DNA from: Spirochaetales bacterium
Lineage (GTDB): Bacteria > Spirochaetota > Spirochaetia > DSM-2461
Assembly: GCA_003247135.1 (NCBI GenBank)
Contig: QKAW01000038.1
Span: 62,001-126,000, forward strand
Direction: 5' to 3'
DNA length: 64,000 nucleotides
The translations under genes were made by a program, and so were the position numbers. Below the pieces are notes generated by a model. It made no database searches, had not been told where the DNA came from, and was given only the letters and a program-made list of their open reading frames with translations. This document shows, piece after piece, positions 1 through 7,059 of this stretch (position 1 is its first letter; every line of letters starts with the position of its first letter).

Positions 1-1331
1 GTGGAGCAGGGACAGGAAAGACTGTTGTTGCCATGCATAGAGCAAAATGGTTGATTGAGAATGTATTTACTAAGCCTACTGATAAAATCTTGTTTACTAC
101 ATATACAAAGAATCTTGCTTCAGATATTAAGGAGAATCTATCCACAATATGTACAACTGAGCAGTTAAAAAAAATTGAAGTAGTTCATATAAATGCATGG
201 GTTTCTGATTTTCTAAGGAAAAGATCATATAAATACTCTTACGTTACACCATCAGAAAGTAGAGATTTATGGGATGAAGCCTATTTACTTTACGATGGAG
301 AAGATGAATTAAATGTTCAGTTCTTTAAGGATGAGTGGACTCGGATTATTCAGCAACAAGAAATTTCTACAGAAAAGGGTTATCTCAAGGCAAAAAGAAC
401 AGGGCGTGGTAGAAGTCTTCAAGTAGGTCAAAGAAAAGCTTTATGGAAGGTTTTTGCAGAATATAGACAATTACTAGATCATAGAATGAAGTTTGAGTAT
501 GAAGATGCTGCCAGAGCTGTAAAACATATACTATTACAATCAAAAGATATTCTTCCTTATAGGAGTGTCATTGTCGATGAGGCTCAGGATTTAGATTTAA
601 TAACGTTCAAACTACTACATTCAATAGCTACGAATAATAGTAATAACAATATGAATCAACTGTTTATTACAGGGGATAGTCATCAGAGAATTTATGGAAA
701 TAAAATTGTACTATCAAAGTGTGGGATTGATATTAGAGGGCGAAGTAGAAGGCTAAAAATAAATTATAGAACTCCTGAAGAAATTAGGTCTTGGGCTCAG
801 AAGGTATTGGATAATAATGAGTTTGATGATCTGGATGGTGGAATTGACTCTATGAAAGGATATCGTTCAGTTCTTCATGGTGAAGCTCCTTCTATTAGAA
901 TTTGTAATTCTTTCTCAGAAGAGGTCTCTGAAATTATTGCATATATTGTTAGTCTTATTAGAGGTGGTTCAAAGGAAGAGGCTATTTGTATTTCTGTAAG
1001 AACAAATGAGCTTGTAGATAGATATAGAGGTGCACTCGAGGCCCAAGGCAAAGATGTCTATGTTGTAAATACAAAAGATGACCTTAGAAAACCCGGGATT
1101 AGAATTGCTACGATGCATAGAGTGAAAGGGTTAGAATTCAATCATATGATATGTCCTAGTGTTAATAAAGATATAGTTCCTCTTAAGTCAGTACTTTACA
1201 CACAAGATAATGAGTTGGCAAAAGAGGAGTTTGAAACTAAAGAAAAATCCCTCTTTTATGTTGCATTAACTAGAGCTAGGAAATCAGTGCTTATTACATG
1301 TTGTAATGAGCCTAGTTCATACATTAAATAA
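1..1331 (+). CDS. UvrD/Rep-like superfamily 1 helicase, 5' end cut by window edge
   Basis: The reading frame is open from the left edge (first full codon at base 3), so the gene starts outside the window and the ATG at 33 is internal. The first visible residues are the Walker A motif GAGTGKT (3-23). Further SF1 motifs follow in order: DEAQD (576-590, Walker B), TGDSHQRIYG, NYRTPEE, TMHRVKGLEF (motif V) and VALTRAR (motif VI). The protein is therefore an ATP-dependent DNA translocase or helicase of the UvrD/DNA helicase IV type. At least 442 residues are visible and the helicase core is nearly complete. The next small reading frame starts 12 nt after the stop with its own ribosome-binding site and is disrupted by an insertion sequence, so this is probably the surviving part of an accessory or defence-type operon. 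The specific system cannot be identified from here. Confidence 0.85.
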   Translation, partial: GAGTGKTVVAMHRAKWLIENVFTKPTDKILFTTYTKNLASDIKENLSTICTTEQLKKIEVVHINAWVSDFLRKRSYKYSYVTPSESRDLWDEAYLLYDGEDELNVQFFKDEWTRIIQQQEISTEKGYLKAKRTGRGRSLQVGQRKALWKVFAEYRQLLDHRMKFEYEDAARAVKHILLQSKDILPYRSVIVDEAQDLDLITFKLLHSIATNNSNNNMNQLFITGDSHQRIYGNKIVLSKCGIDIRGRSRRLKINYRTPEEIRSWAQKVLDNNEFDDLDGGIDSMKGYRSVLHGEAPSIRICNSFSEEVSEIIAYIVSLIRGGSKEEAICISVRTNELVDRYRGALEAQGKDVYVVNTKDDLRKPGIRIATMHRVKGLEFNHMICPSVNKDIVPLKSVLYTQDNELAKEEFETKEKSLFYVALTRARKSVLITCCNEPSSYIK

Positions 1332-1343
1332 AGAGGGTGGGCA

Positions 1344-1489
1344 ATGCCAGAGAATAATTTTATAAAAATAAAGCCAAAAGAAATAGCAGTAGATAATAGT
1401 AAAAAGTCTATTTTTAATTCAATTAATTTTGACTCTAAAAAAATATGACTTTTTAGTAGAAAAAATTAAAGAATTGCCAAGCTTTGTAC
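1344..1489 (+). pseudogene. Small gene frameshifted and cut by an IS66-type element
   Basis: An ATG at 1344 follows GAGGGTGG 12 nt after the helicase stop. The frame encodes 34 residues to a TGA at 1446. Removing one A from the seven-A run at 1437-1443 restores a protein-like continuation (KKYDFLVEKIKELPSFV) up to about 1489, where a sequence resembling an IS66 terminus (GTAAGCTATAATT, from 1490) begins. The simplest reading is a gene co-transcribed with the helicase that lost its 3' part to the insertion and later took, or shows through sequencing error, a homopolymer frameshift. Too little remains to name a family. Confidence 0.5.
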
Positions 1490-1753
1490 GTAAGCTATAA
1501 TTAATCCCTCCTTGAAGAATTTTAGAACTGATTTATACTCCATAAAAAATGGAGGAGTAAATGAAAAAAAGGCAAATCCGAGATTGGAGAGCATTAATAA
1601 CAGAACAGGAAAACAGTATTGATATTTTTTGTAAAGAAAAGGGAAGTCATTATACGTCTTTTTATAAAAATAGGAAAAAATTCCAAGGCTCAAATTTTGT
1701 AGAATTTAAAAAGGTATTAAATTCACTGTTTTCTGCAAAATAGTAATACCCAG
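1490..1753 (+). mobile_element. IS66-type left-end fragment with short tnpA-like ORF
   Basis: The fragment starts with GTAAGC, as many IS66-family ends do, and carries a 60-codon reading frame (1561-1743) preceded by GGAGG. Its N-terminus (MKKRQIRDWRALITEQE, then FCKEKG and TSFYKNRKKF) resembles the helix-turn-helix start of IS66 accessory protein TnpA, and it matches the pattern of the longer tnpA copy at 3991. The protein is shorter than the usual 100 or so residues, and no tnpB or tnpC follows, because an IS21-type end begins at 1754. A perfect 6-bp inverted repeat, CTCCAT/ATGGAG, lies just upstream of the ORF and overlaps its ribosome-binding site. Confidence 0.55.
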
Positions 1754-2130
1754 TGTTGCAATGAAATAATACACACTTCTGCAATGTAAATTCCCCATAA
1801 TTGCAAAAGCCACAGTAAACACCGGGATGGGTAGCCGACCTTTAGATTGACAGATCTTTTTAAGGGGGGCTAAAGCAAAGGATGCTTACTATGGCAGATA
1901 CAATTGATATCAGAGAAATGTTTTTTTCAGAAGGAATAAATAAAAAAGAAATTTCAAAAGAAACATGTTTTGATAGAAAAACTGTGAGTAAATATATTTT
2001 ACATGATGACTGGAATGAACCAGATGAAAATAATAACCAAAGAGAATCAACACTTGAACCGTATAAAGAAGAGATTTATTCATGGATTAAAAATGATCAA
2101 AACCACACCTTTCTGGTTATGAAGGAAAAA
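1754..2130 (+). mobile_element. IS21-family left-end fragment with truncated istA
   Basis: The fragment begins TGTTGCAATGAAA (1754) and repeats the core TGCAATG at 1780 and ATTGCAAAA at about 1799, the multiple terminal repeats typical of IS21 ends. The reading frame from 1882 or 1891 encodes the IstA helix-turn-helix region (MADTIDIREMFFSEG, then ISKETCFDRKTVSKYI and DDWNEP). Homology to IstA stops near WIKNDQ at about 2100. The rest of the open frame, to 2178, is an out-of-frame read into the neighbouring IS1182-like fragment. The catalytic DDE core and istB are missing, so the element cannot move by itself. The 3' boundary is approximate. Confidence 0.65.
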
Positions 2131-2146
2131 CTCCCTAATCTCTTCT

Positions 2147-2567
2147 GGAACTGGCCATCTAATCTGCCCCGCAGGTAAACCAATGTGGTTAAAATGTAAA
2201 AATTTCCACTCAGGGAATGGTTATAGGGGAAAGTCTTATCAAGGACATATTATTAATTGCACAAGTTATTAAGTGAAAAGTAAATGCATAAGAAAAGAAA
2301 ATACAAAAGCTAGGCAAGTCGGAATATTAGAAGAGTCAGAAGATTCAAAGAAAAAAACATTCACCCAAAGGATGAGGGAAAAGTTTGATACAACCTATAG
2401 CCGCAGTGTCTATTCCAGAAGAATGGGAACTGTTGAACCGGTCTTTGGTCATATAAGAGGAACTAAAAAACTTGATAGATTTACTTTGAGAGGCAAAAAA
2501 GGTTCAAATTCAATGGCTACTCTATTGTATTGTGCATAATATAGGAAAATTGAATAAACATAATTAA
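2147..2567 (+). pseudogene. IS1182-like transposase C-terminal remnant (frameshift, internal stop)
   Basis: Translation in frame 2 from about 2147 gives LICPAGKPMWLKCKN, then YRGKSYQGHIINC and, after an in-frame TAA at 2270, KSKCIRKENTKARQVG. The Cys-rich block followed by MGTVEPVFGHIRGTKKLDRF is characteristic of the C-terminal part of IS1182/IS5-like DDE transposases. A frameshift near 2531 is needed to read the expected end VHNIGKLNKHN (stop 2565-2567). Two inactivating lesions and a missing N-terminus make this a dead remnant, joined directly to the IS21 fragment. Confidence 0.65.
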
Positions 2568-2796
2568 TAATAAGGAGAAAAAGCTAAAAGCCATTAGATG
2601 TAGTTTAAGTTCTGCTATATTCATTTTAAAAAAAGGATCAAGCTGGTTTTTTGTTTACTTTAACAAACAATCCATTTTAATTATTTCTATATGGGGTTTT
2701 TCTACAGCCTCGATAAATGGAATTAATGAGTCTTGACTGTATAATTATCTTTTCTTATTATATTTTAATTATTAAAAATAATTAAAGAGAGTTTTT
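2568..2796. other. AT-rich stretch without recognisable gene
   Basis: This stretch lies between the IS1182-like remnant and the small zinc-ribbon gene. It is very AT-rich and I find no convincing reading frame or RNA. It may include the right end of the IS1182-like element, but no inverted-repeat partner can be named because the left end is lost. Confidence 0.4.
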
Positions 2797-3066
2797 ATGA
2801 AATGTCCGAATTGTGGTAAAGATTTATATTCTTTAAGGTTATTATGGCTTACTCCATATTCAAGTTATTCGTGTAAATATTGTAAAAGTAAAATTACAAT
2901 ATTAAAAAGTAATTCTGTTCTTTGGATATTTTTTTTTATAATTATTCTAAATTTTACATATTTACTTGATAAATATATAGAATATAAATATTTCTTCCCA
3001 ATAGCCATGATTTTTTCTGTATCTGTGCTTTTATTGTTTTATTTAAAGTTTAAAAAATTAAAGTGA
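2797..3066 (+). CDS. Small zinc-ribbon membrane protein, unknown function
   Basis: The 89-residue product starts with a four-cysteine zinc-ribbon pattern (MKCPNCGKDL and CKYCKSK) followed by two hydrophobic segments (about residues 42-58 and 64-83) and a short basic tail. It is likely an inner-membrane protein with its metal-binding knuckle in the cytoplasm. An AAAGAGAG ribosome-binding site precedes the ATG. It stands alone among insertion-sequence debris. The window encodes two other zinc-ribbon membrane proteins of different design (at 37161 and 54623). No family name can be given with confidence. Confidence 0.55.
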   Translation: MKCPNCGKDLYSLRLLWLTPYSSYSCKYCKSKITILKSNSVLWIFFFIIILNFTYLLDKYIEYKYFFPIAMIFSVSVLLLFYLKFKKLK

Positions 3067-3631
3067 ATATTTTTAATAAGATATTGGTAAAAATATAATG
3101 CCCCATCCTCTTAAATAGAACCTTTTTATTGATTTCATTTCAGCCAATATTATGATAGAATTTGAAATGATGATAAGATTGTAATAACCTTGAAATATTA
3201 CCGGAATTGTAAAGTCTCAAGAATGCATTCTAGAGATCATGGGAAATCGACTAATAGGGGTAATGGAAGCAAAGCTGTCACCTACCGCCACAGAATTAAC
3301 ACTAACTTATTTCAATAGGAATACTTTCATTCATATCGAGATAAAAATTCCCATATGGATTTACATGCTGGTAAATGAGAGTTGTTAATACCATGTAATC
3401 TTCAATTTGCATTTTATTCTCCAATCATTTTTGGACAAGACTTCCTGAATCATCAGTGTATTTAAAAGAAACCAAATTACTCCAGACTAAGAGCAGATAA
3501 TACTCAGTAGGTTCATCTTGATATAAGAATATATCCATTCAGAAAACAAAATTTTGCAGAGTTATCGTATAAATTGATTTTGGTAACTATTATATTATTT
3601 ACTGTTACTCTATAGATATATAAAATAAAAA
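3067..3631. other. Gene-poor region of about 565 bp with a possible transposase scrap
   Basis: No intact gene is visible. The minus-strand frame 3302-3412, listed separately, is the only stretch with recognisable protein character. A short plus-strand frame from 3241 lies over it and looks like its shadow. The last 100 bases are AT-rich and must contain the promoter of the antitoxin gene at 3632, but no clear -35/-10 pair stands out. Confidence 0.4.
3302..3412 (-). pseudogene. Possible Tn3-type transposase C-terminal scrap
   Basis: A 36-codon minus-strand frame contains LTTLIYQHVNPYGNFYLDMN. The pattern L-T-x-L-I-x-x-H-V-N-x-x-G-x-F-x-L resembles the C-terminal tail of Tn3-family transposases (the 'HIN..G.Y' region). 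There is no upstream coding sequence, so at best this is a remnant. The assignment rests on memory of one short motif and is weak; a random open frame is the alternative. Confidence 0.3.
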
Positions 3632-3835
3632 ATGAATATACAGGAAATATTAAAGGAAGCATTAAATATGCCTCCTAATGAAAAGACACTTTTAATTGAT
3701 GGACTACTAGCGAGTTTTGATGAACCGGATTTGAATCTGGATGCAATATGGAAAACAGAGATAGATAAAAGAGTATCTGCATATATAAGTGGAAAACTTA
3801 AGACCGTACCTTATACTGGATTTCAGGATAAATGA
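3632..3835 (+). CDS. Antitoxin of the 'putative addiction module component' family
   Basis: The 67-residue protein (MNIQEILKEALNMPPNEKT, then LIDGLLASFDEPD and IDKRVSAYISGKLKTV) has the length and pattern of the TIGR02574/PF09720 antitoxins that pair with RelE/ParE-type toxins: an N-terminal 'L..P..E+..L...L..S' segment and a C-terminal 'W..E...R...' helix. The stop codon overlaps the ATG of the toxin remnant downstream (ATGA), the normal arrangement for such pairs. The antitoxin looks intact while the toxin is broken. Confidence 0.75.
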   Translation: MNIQEILKEALNMPPNEKTLLIDGLLASFDEPDLNLDAIWKTEIDKRVSAYISGKLKTVPYTGFQDK

Positions 3836-3948
3836 CGGTTGAATTTTTAGATATAGCATATGAGTAATATATTGATGCTATAGAATATAATGGTTTACAG
3901 GAAATAGGTTTAGGTAAGAAATTTAAAAATGAAATAGATTTAGCATAA
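3832..3948 (+). pseudogene. ParE/RelE-like toxin gene, inactivated
   Basis: The ATG at 3832 overlaps the antitoxin stop. Translation gives MTVEFLDIAYE, a stop TAA at 3865, then YIDAIEYNGLQEIGLGKKF and KNEIDLA with a second stop at 3946. The pattern 'A..EY.DAI.YY....GLG..F..E+..A' is the N-terminal half of ParE/RelE-type toxins. The first stop is one base change from GAA, the residue expected there. The second half of the toxin (catalytic/C-terminal strands) is missing. The gene therefore cannot make a full toxin. Confidence 0.7.
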
Positions 3949-3990
3949 AAAAAAAATTATTAATATAGCACTCTGTGACAGGAGGCAATA

Positions 3991-4293
3991 ATGAAAAGTA
4001 ATAAAACCCATGATGAATGGAAGGAATTAGTTTTTAAATATAACAAATCAGGCTTGTCTATGGCTGAATTTTCAAGAAATAATAATTTAAAACCAACAAC
4101 ATTTGTTTATTGGACTAAAATGTTTAATACAAATGTAAACAAAACATCTAATTTTGTAAAACACCCTAATATTGAGATTAGAAACTATGAACCTGTTCAT
4201 CTCTCGATAAATAATATTAAACTTGAGGTTCCGGCAGATGCACCAACAGAGAAAATAGCTAGAATAATATCTGTTTTAAGGGAAAAAATATGA
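3991..4293 (+). CDS. tnpA: IS66-family accessory protein TnpA
   Basis: The 100-residue protein has the expected layout of IS66 TnpA: an N-terminal helix-turn-helix (DEWKELVFKYNKSGLSMAEF, then NNNLKPTTFVYW) and a C-terminal tail with IKLEVPADAPTEKIARII. GGAGG lies 6 nt before the ATG. Its TGA overlaps the ATG of a broken tnpB (ATGA), the standard translational coupling in IS66 elements. It is a second, longer copy than the fragment at 1561. As the downstream genes are lost it is part of a dead element. Confidence 0.75.
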   Translation: MKSNKTHDEWKELVFKYNKSGLSMAEFSRNNNLKPTTFVYWTKMFNTNVNKTSNFVKHPNIEIRNYEPVHLSINNIKLEVPADAPTEKIARIISVLREKI

Positions 4294-4457
4294 TTATTGA
4301 CTTCTCAAAAGTAGCTATCTATGTCAGACCGGGATTTACAGATATGAGAAAACAGATAAATGGTCTTTCTGTTCTTGTCGAAGATGAAATGAATCTAAAC
4401 TCAGGCTCAGGAAGTTTGTTTCTTTTCTGTAGCAGAGATAAAAAGCAGTTGACGTGA
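4290..4457 (+). pseudogene. tnpB: IS66-family TnpB, truncated
   Basis: The frame encodes MIIDFSKVAIYVRPGFTDMR, then KQINGLSVLVEDEM and LFLFCSRDKKQL before TGA at 4455. This is the N-terminal half of the PF05717 protein ('V.....DMR.G..GL..LV......P..G.+F+F....D++K'). The usual continuation LYWDGDG..L..KRLE is absent, and tnpC (the DDE transposase) is not present, so the element was cut here. The start overlaps the tnpA stop. Confidence 0.7.
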
Positions 4458-4702
4458 TTCTTTAGAAAAACTGGCACCATGGAAATGTGATCCTACAGAA
4501 AGCAATAAAATTATATTATAACCGCCCATAATATTAACGGTTACCAACAAAGAACAATTACATTATTGCTTATTTCCCATTGCTTCGTAAATCTCCCTAG
4601 GTGTTTGCCTGGGATTTTATTTACATAATGGTATTTATTCTCGTAGGTTTTCAGAATACAGATAAAAAAAGCTTCCCTGGAAAGAGAAGCAAGCTTAATA
4701 TA
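4458..4702. other. IS66 debris and spacer before the CobW terminator
   Basis: About 30 bases past the tnpB stop still resemble degraded tnpB. Beyond that I see no gene on either strand. The right end of the IS66 element is not recognisable. The last 40 bases are the terminator of the minus-strand operon that follows. Confidence 0.35.
4664..4690 (-). terminator. Intrinsic terminator of the cobW/methyltransferase operon
   Basis: On the minus strand a hairpin GCTTC...GAAGC (4671-4675 with 4686-4690) is followed directly by seven T residues (4664-4670). It lies just downstream of the CobW-like gene stop at 4703. The stem is short, so efficiency is uncertain. Confidence 0.5.
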
Positions 4703-5614
4703 TCAGGATTTTTTAAAATCTTCCCATAATTGGGTTACTTCATCAAGATAAGTTCCTAATAGAATTATTGTAATACCTGACTCTGTAAACTTTTCTTTAT
4801 CAATCTCAGTTATTTCAATAATTCCATTATTATTACCTAGATAATAATAACTATTATCCAGTTTGTAATAGCCTTTGATTCTCATAGTCTTATCAATCAA
4901 ACTATTGAGGAAAGGGAGAAATTTATCTTTTGAGATATTCAATTGCTCTAAATTCATTCGTTTAGGAGCACTCTGCTTTGTATTACATGACTCGACATTT
5001 CCATGTAAACGGAATTCCTGAAAATCCAGAGACTTGTAATCAAATTCACAAAAATTTGTAAAATAGAACTTTGCATCATTATTCATCTGTTCTATACACT
5101 CTTTAATTTCCTGAACCTGATCAGAATCTACTAAATCAACTTTGTTTAAAATTATCGTATTGGATGAAACAATCTGCCTGTCTACAAAAGCCATGTGTTT
5201 TCTCAGTTTTAAAACATTGGTACAGTCCGCAACACAGAGGACATGCTTTATTCTGTAATTTCCCCAGAGTTTATACTCTCCCAGAAGTTTAGCCATACTA
5301 CTTGGATCAGACATCCCAGAAGTTTCAATAAAAAGTATATCCGGGGCATCATTAATAAAATAATTAAGCCCCATTATAAAATCTGCAGTTAAGCATGAGC
5401 AAAATATAGAACCATTACCAATTTCATAGATCTTGTTGTCACCAAGGTTACTACCACTTTTAATAATAGCACCATCAACAGGAACCTTACCAAAATCATT
5501 AACCAGTAACCCTATTTTCTGATCAGAGTACGAATTAACAAGTTTGTTTAAGAGAGTTGTTTTTCCTGCACCTAAAAATCCTGTAATAATAACGATATCT
5601 ATCATTTTACTCAT
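4703..5614 (-). CDS. CobW/G3E-family P-loop GTPase (metal chaperone type)
   Basis: The 303-residue protein has the G3E family hallmarks: Walker A GFLGAGKTTLLN near the N-terminus, a metal-site motif FCSC in place of the usual CxCC, ETSGMSDPSSM (Walker B/switch region with the family's E-T-S-G) and the guanine-specificity motif NKVD. G3E GTPases hand metal ions (Zn, Co, Ni) to client proteins. Its start has an AAGGA ribosome-binding site and it lies 10 nt after the URO-D/thioredoxin-like gene in one operon. The obvious client is that zinc-type methyltransferase or the cognate corrinoid protein. This client link is inferred from position only. Confidence 0.85.
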   Translation of the reverse strand: MSKMIDIVIITGFLGAGKTTLLNKLVNSYSDQKIGLLVNDFGKVPVDGAIIKSGSNLGDNKIYEIGNGSIFCSCLTADFIMGLNYFINDAPDILFIETSGMSDPSSMAKLLGEYKLWGNYRIKHVLCVADCTNVLKLRKHMAFVDRQIVSSNTIILNKVDLVDSDQVQEIKECIEQMNNDAKFYFTNFCEFDYKSLDFQEFRLHGNVESCNTKQSAPKRMNLEQLNISKDKFLPFLNSLIDKTMRIKGYYKLDNSYYYLGNNNGIIEITEIDKEKFTESGITIILLGTYLDEVTQLWEDFKKS

Positions 5615-5624
5615 AATTAATTCC

Positions 5625-6971
5625 TTATAGTTTCTCTTTTATTGCTTTTGAAAGCTCATCTCTATTAGGTATAAGAGAGATAAATTTTACATCACCATTT
5701 ATTGCAATTGTAGGTAAGTTAGCAACACCTAATTTTCCTAATCTTACAATATTCTCTTTTTCAGTAATTTTTCTTTCAATAATCTCAATCTGATCACCAA
5801 AAATTGATACCATATCATCAGCAGCAGCTTTCATATAACCACAAGCCGCACAAGTTGCAGAGTCAATTGTTAAAACTTCGATCATTACTTTGTCAAGGTT
5901 AGCATAGTCTGGCATCTCTACATCGATGTTTAAATCCTCTCTAACATAGGATTCAAGGAATTTTCTTGTAGAATCAACATTTTGTACAGCTTGACCAATA
6001 CCAATAACATTTTCAATTGGAGTATCGTAAGGCATATCACATCCTGGAGCCAGGATAAAGTTTGTATTACCCATCTGGTCAATTTTCTCAATTGCAGCTT
6101 TCTGACAATCTTTCTGGTTACCTAAAAGCATACAAACTGTTAACTGGATATTTCCACTTAATACTTTGTTATATTTATCTGTAATTTTCTTAGCAGCAAC
6201 AAGGTCGATATTTTCATCGATACTTAAACAGTCTGCACCAGTTTCACACATAACTTCAAGGTTCTTTGTAGCATCACCACAAACGAAGAATGAAGAGAAA
6301 GCACCTTTGCTTCTTATGTGGTCAAATATTTTTTTATACGGAGCAGATATAAACTCTTTAAAAGAGTCAGGTGAAATTTGAGATACAAGAGGGTCAACCG
6401 CACCAATAATATCCATACCTGCTTCAATAAAGTAATCTGATAATGCAATAAATACATCTGCACAGTAGTCAAGAAGTTCCATAACATATTCAGGATCATC
6501 ATACATATCCATAAAGATGTTTGTAGATCTTAAGTGAGACGCTAATGTAAAAGGACCACATGCTAAACCGTATAAAGCAGTTGTTTCACCAACAGAAGTT
6601 TTCATTCTGTTCATAACATCTAATATTAGAGGAATTCTTCCTTCTGTTTTAGATGGAATCTTTTTAGGGATATCTTTTGTGTCTGCAAGAGGGTGAGATT
6701 TTACTGTTGGTGGAGCATCATCTGCCCATAATAGATCACAACCAAGTATCTCAGCTTCAACTTGAAGGTCAAAAATTACTGGTTGACCATCAGGACTATA
6801 CTGCTTGTTAGACTCCATAAGACACTCGTATAATTTATCTGCATCTTGTAAAACTTCTGTTGCTGTATATGATTTTAATTTTCCAATCTGGATCCCTGTA
6901 TATGGAACCCATGGAGTTCTCTCTAATGTTTCATTTTTGAATGCGCTGTAAATAAGTTCTTTACCGTTCAT
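5625..6971 (-). CDS. URO-D-type (MtaA/CmuA-like) methyltransferase with C-terminal thioredoxin-like domain
   Basis: Residues about 1-345 form a uroporphyrinogen decarboxylase-fold domain of the corrinoid methyltransferase branch (LYGLACGPFTLASHL, then FVCGDATKNLEVMCETGADC and FILAPGCDMPYDTP). About residues 360-448 are a separate thioredoxin-like domain with CAACGY and NLPTIAINGDVKF (cis-Pro type). MtaA-family enzymes bind zinc through H-x-C plus a later Cys; here the first site reads F-V-C, so the His is missing, while the late Cys in APGC is kept. GGTAGGAG precedes the ATG. Co-location with CobW, a PocR-AraC regulator and a corrinoid protein implies methyl transfer to or from a corrinoid. 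The methyl donor is unknown. Confidence 0.8.
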   Translation of the reverse strand: MNGKELIYSAFKNETLERTPWVPYTGIQIGKLKSYTATEVLQDADKLYECLMESNKQYSPDGQPVIFDLQVEAEILGCDLLWADDAPPTVKSHPLADTKDIPKKIPSKTEGRIPLILDVMNRMKTSVGETTALYGLACGPFTLASHLRSTNIFMDMYDDPEYVMELLDYCADVFIALSDYFIEAGMDIIGAVDPLVSQISPDSFKEFISAPYKKIFDHIRSKGAFSSFFVCGDATKNLEVMCETGADCLSIDENIDLVAAKKITDKYNKVLSGNIQLTVCMLLGNQKDCQKAAIEKIDQMGNTNFILAPGCDMPYDTPIENVIGIGQAVQNVDSTRKFLESYVREDLNIDVEMPDYANLDKVMIEVLTIDSATCAACGYMKAAADDMVSIFGDQIEIIERKITEKENIVRLGKLGVANLPTIAINGDVKFISLIPNRDELSKAIKEKL

Positions 6972-6985
6972 TTAACTCTCCTACC

Positions 6986-7059
6986 TTTCTAGATGTTTAA
7001 CTTACTTTAAAGGTAAAAATAGTAGAAATATTGAACTTTTTTACTACTTTTTGTTATTT
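6986..7059 (-). promoter_or_regulatory. AT-rich spacer with an inverted-repeat pair, possible operator
   Basis: The gap between the regulator gene and the methyltransferase gene contains the repeats AGTAG and CTACT flanked by A/T runs (about 7019-7053). This could be a regulator-binding site or a weak hairpin that reduces read-through from the regulator gene. No clear -35/-10 pair is visible, so its role is open. Confidence 0.25.

Noticed and set aside
4558-4625. Minus-strand frame reading PREIYEAMGNKQ as an IS3-type transposase end
   Set aside because: The match is very short, has no supporting sequence upstream and could be chance.
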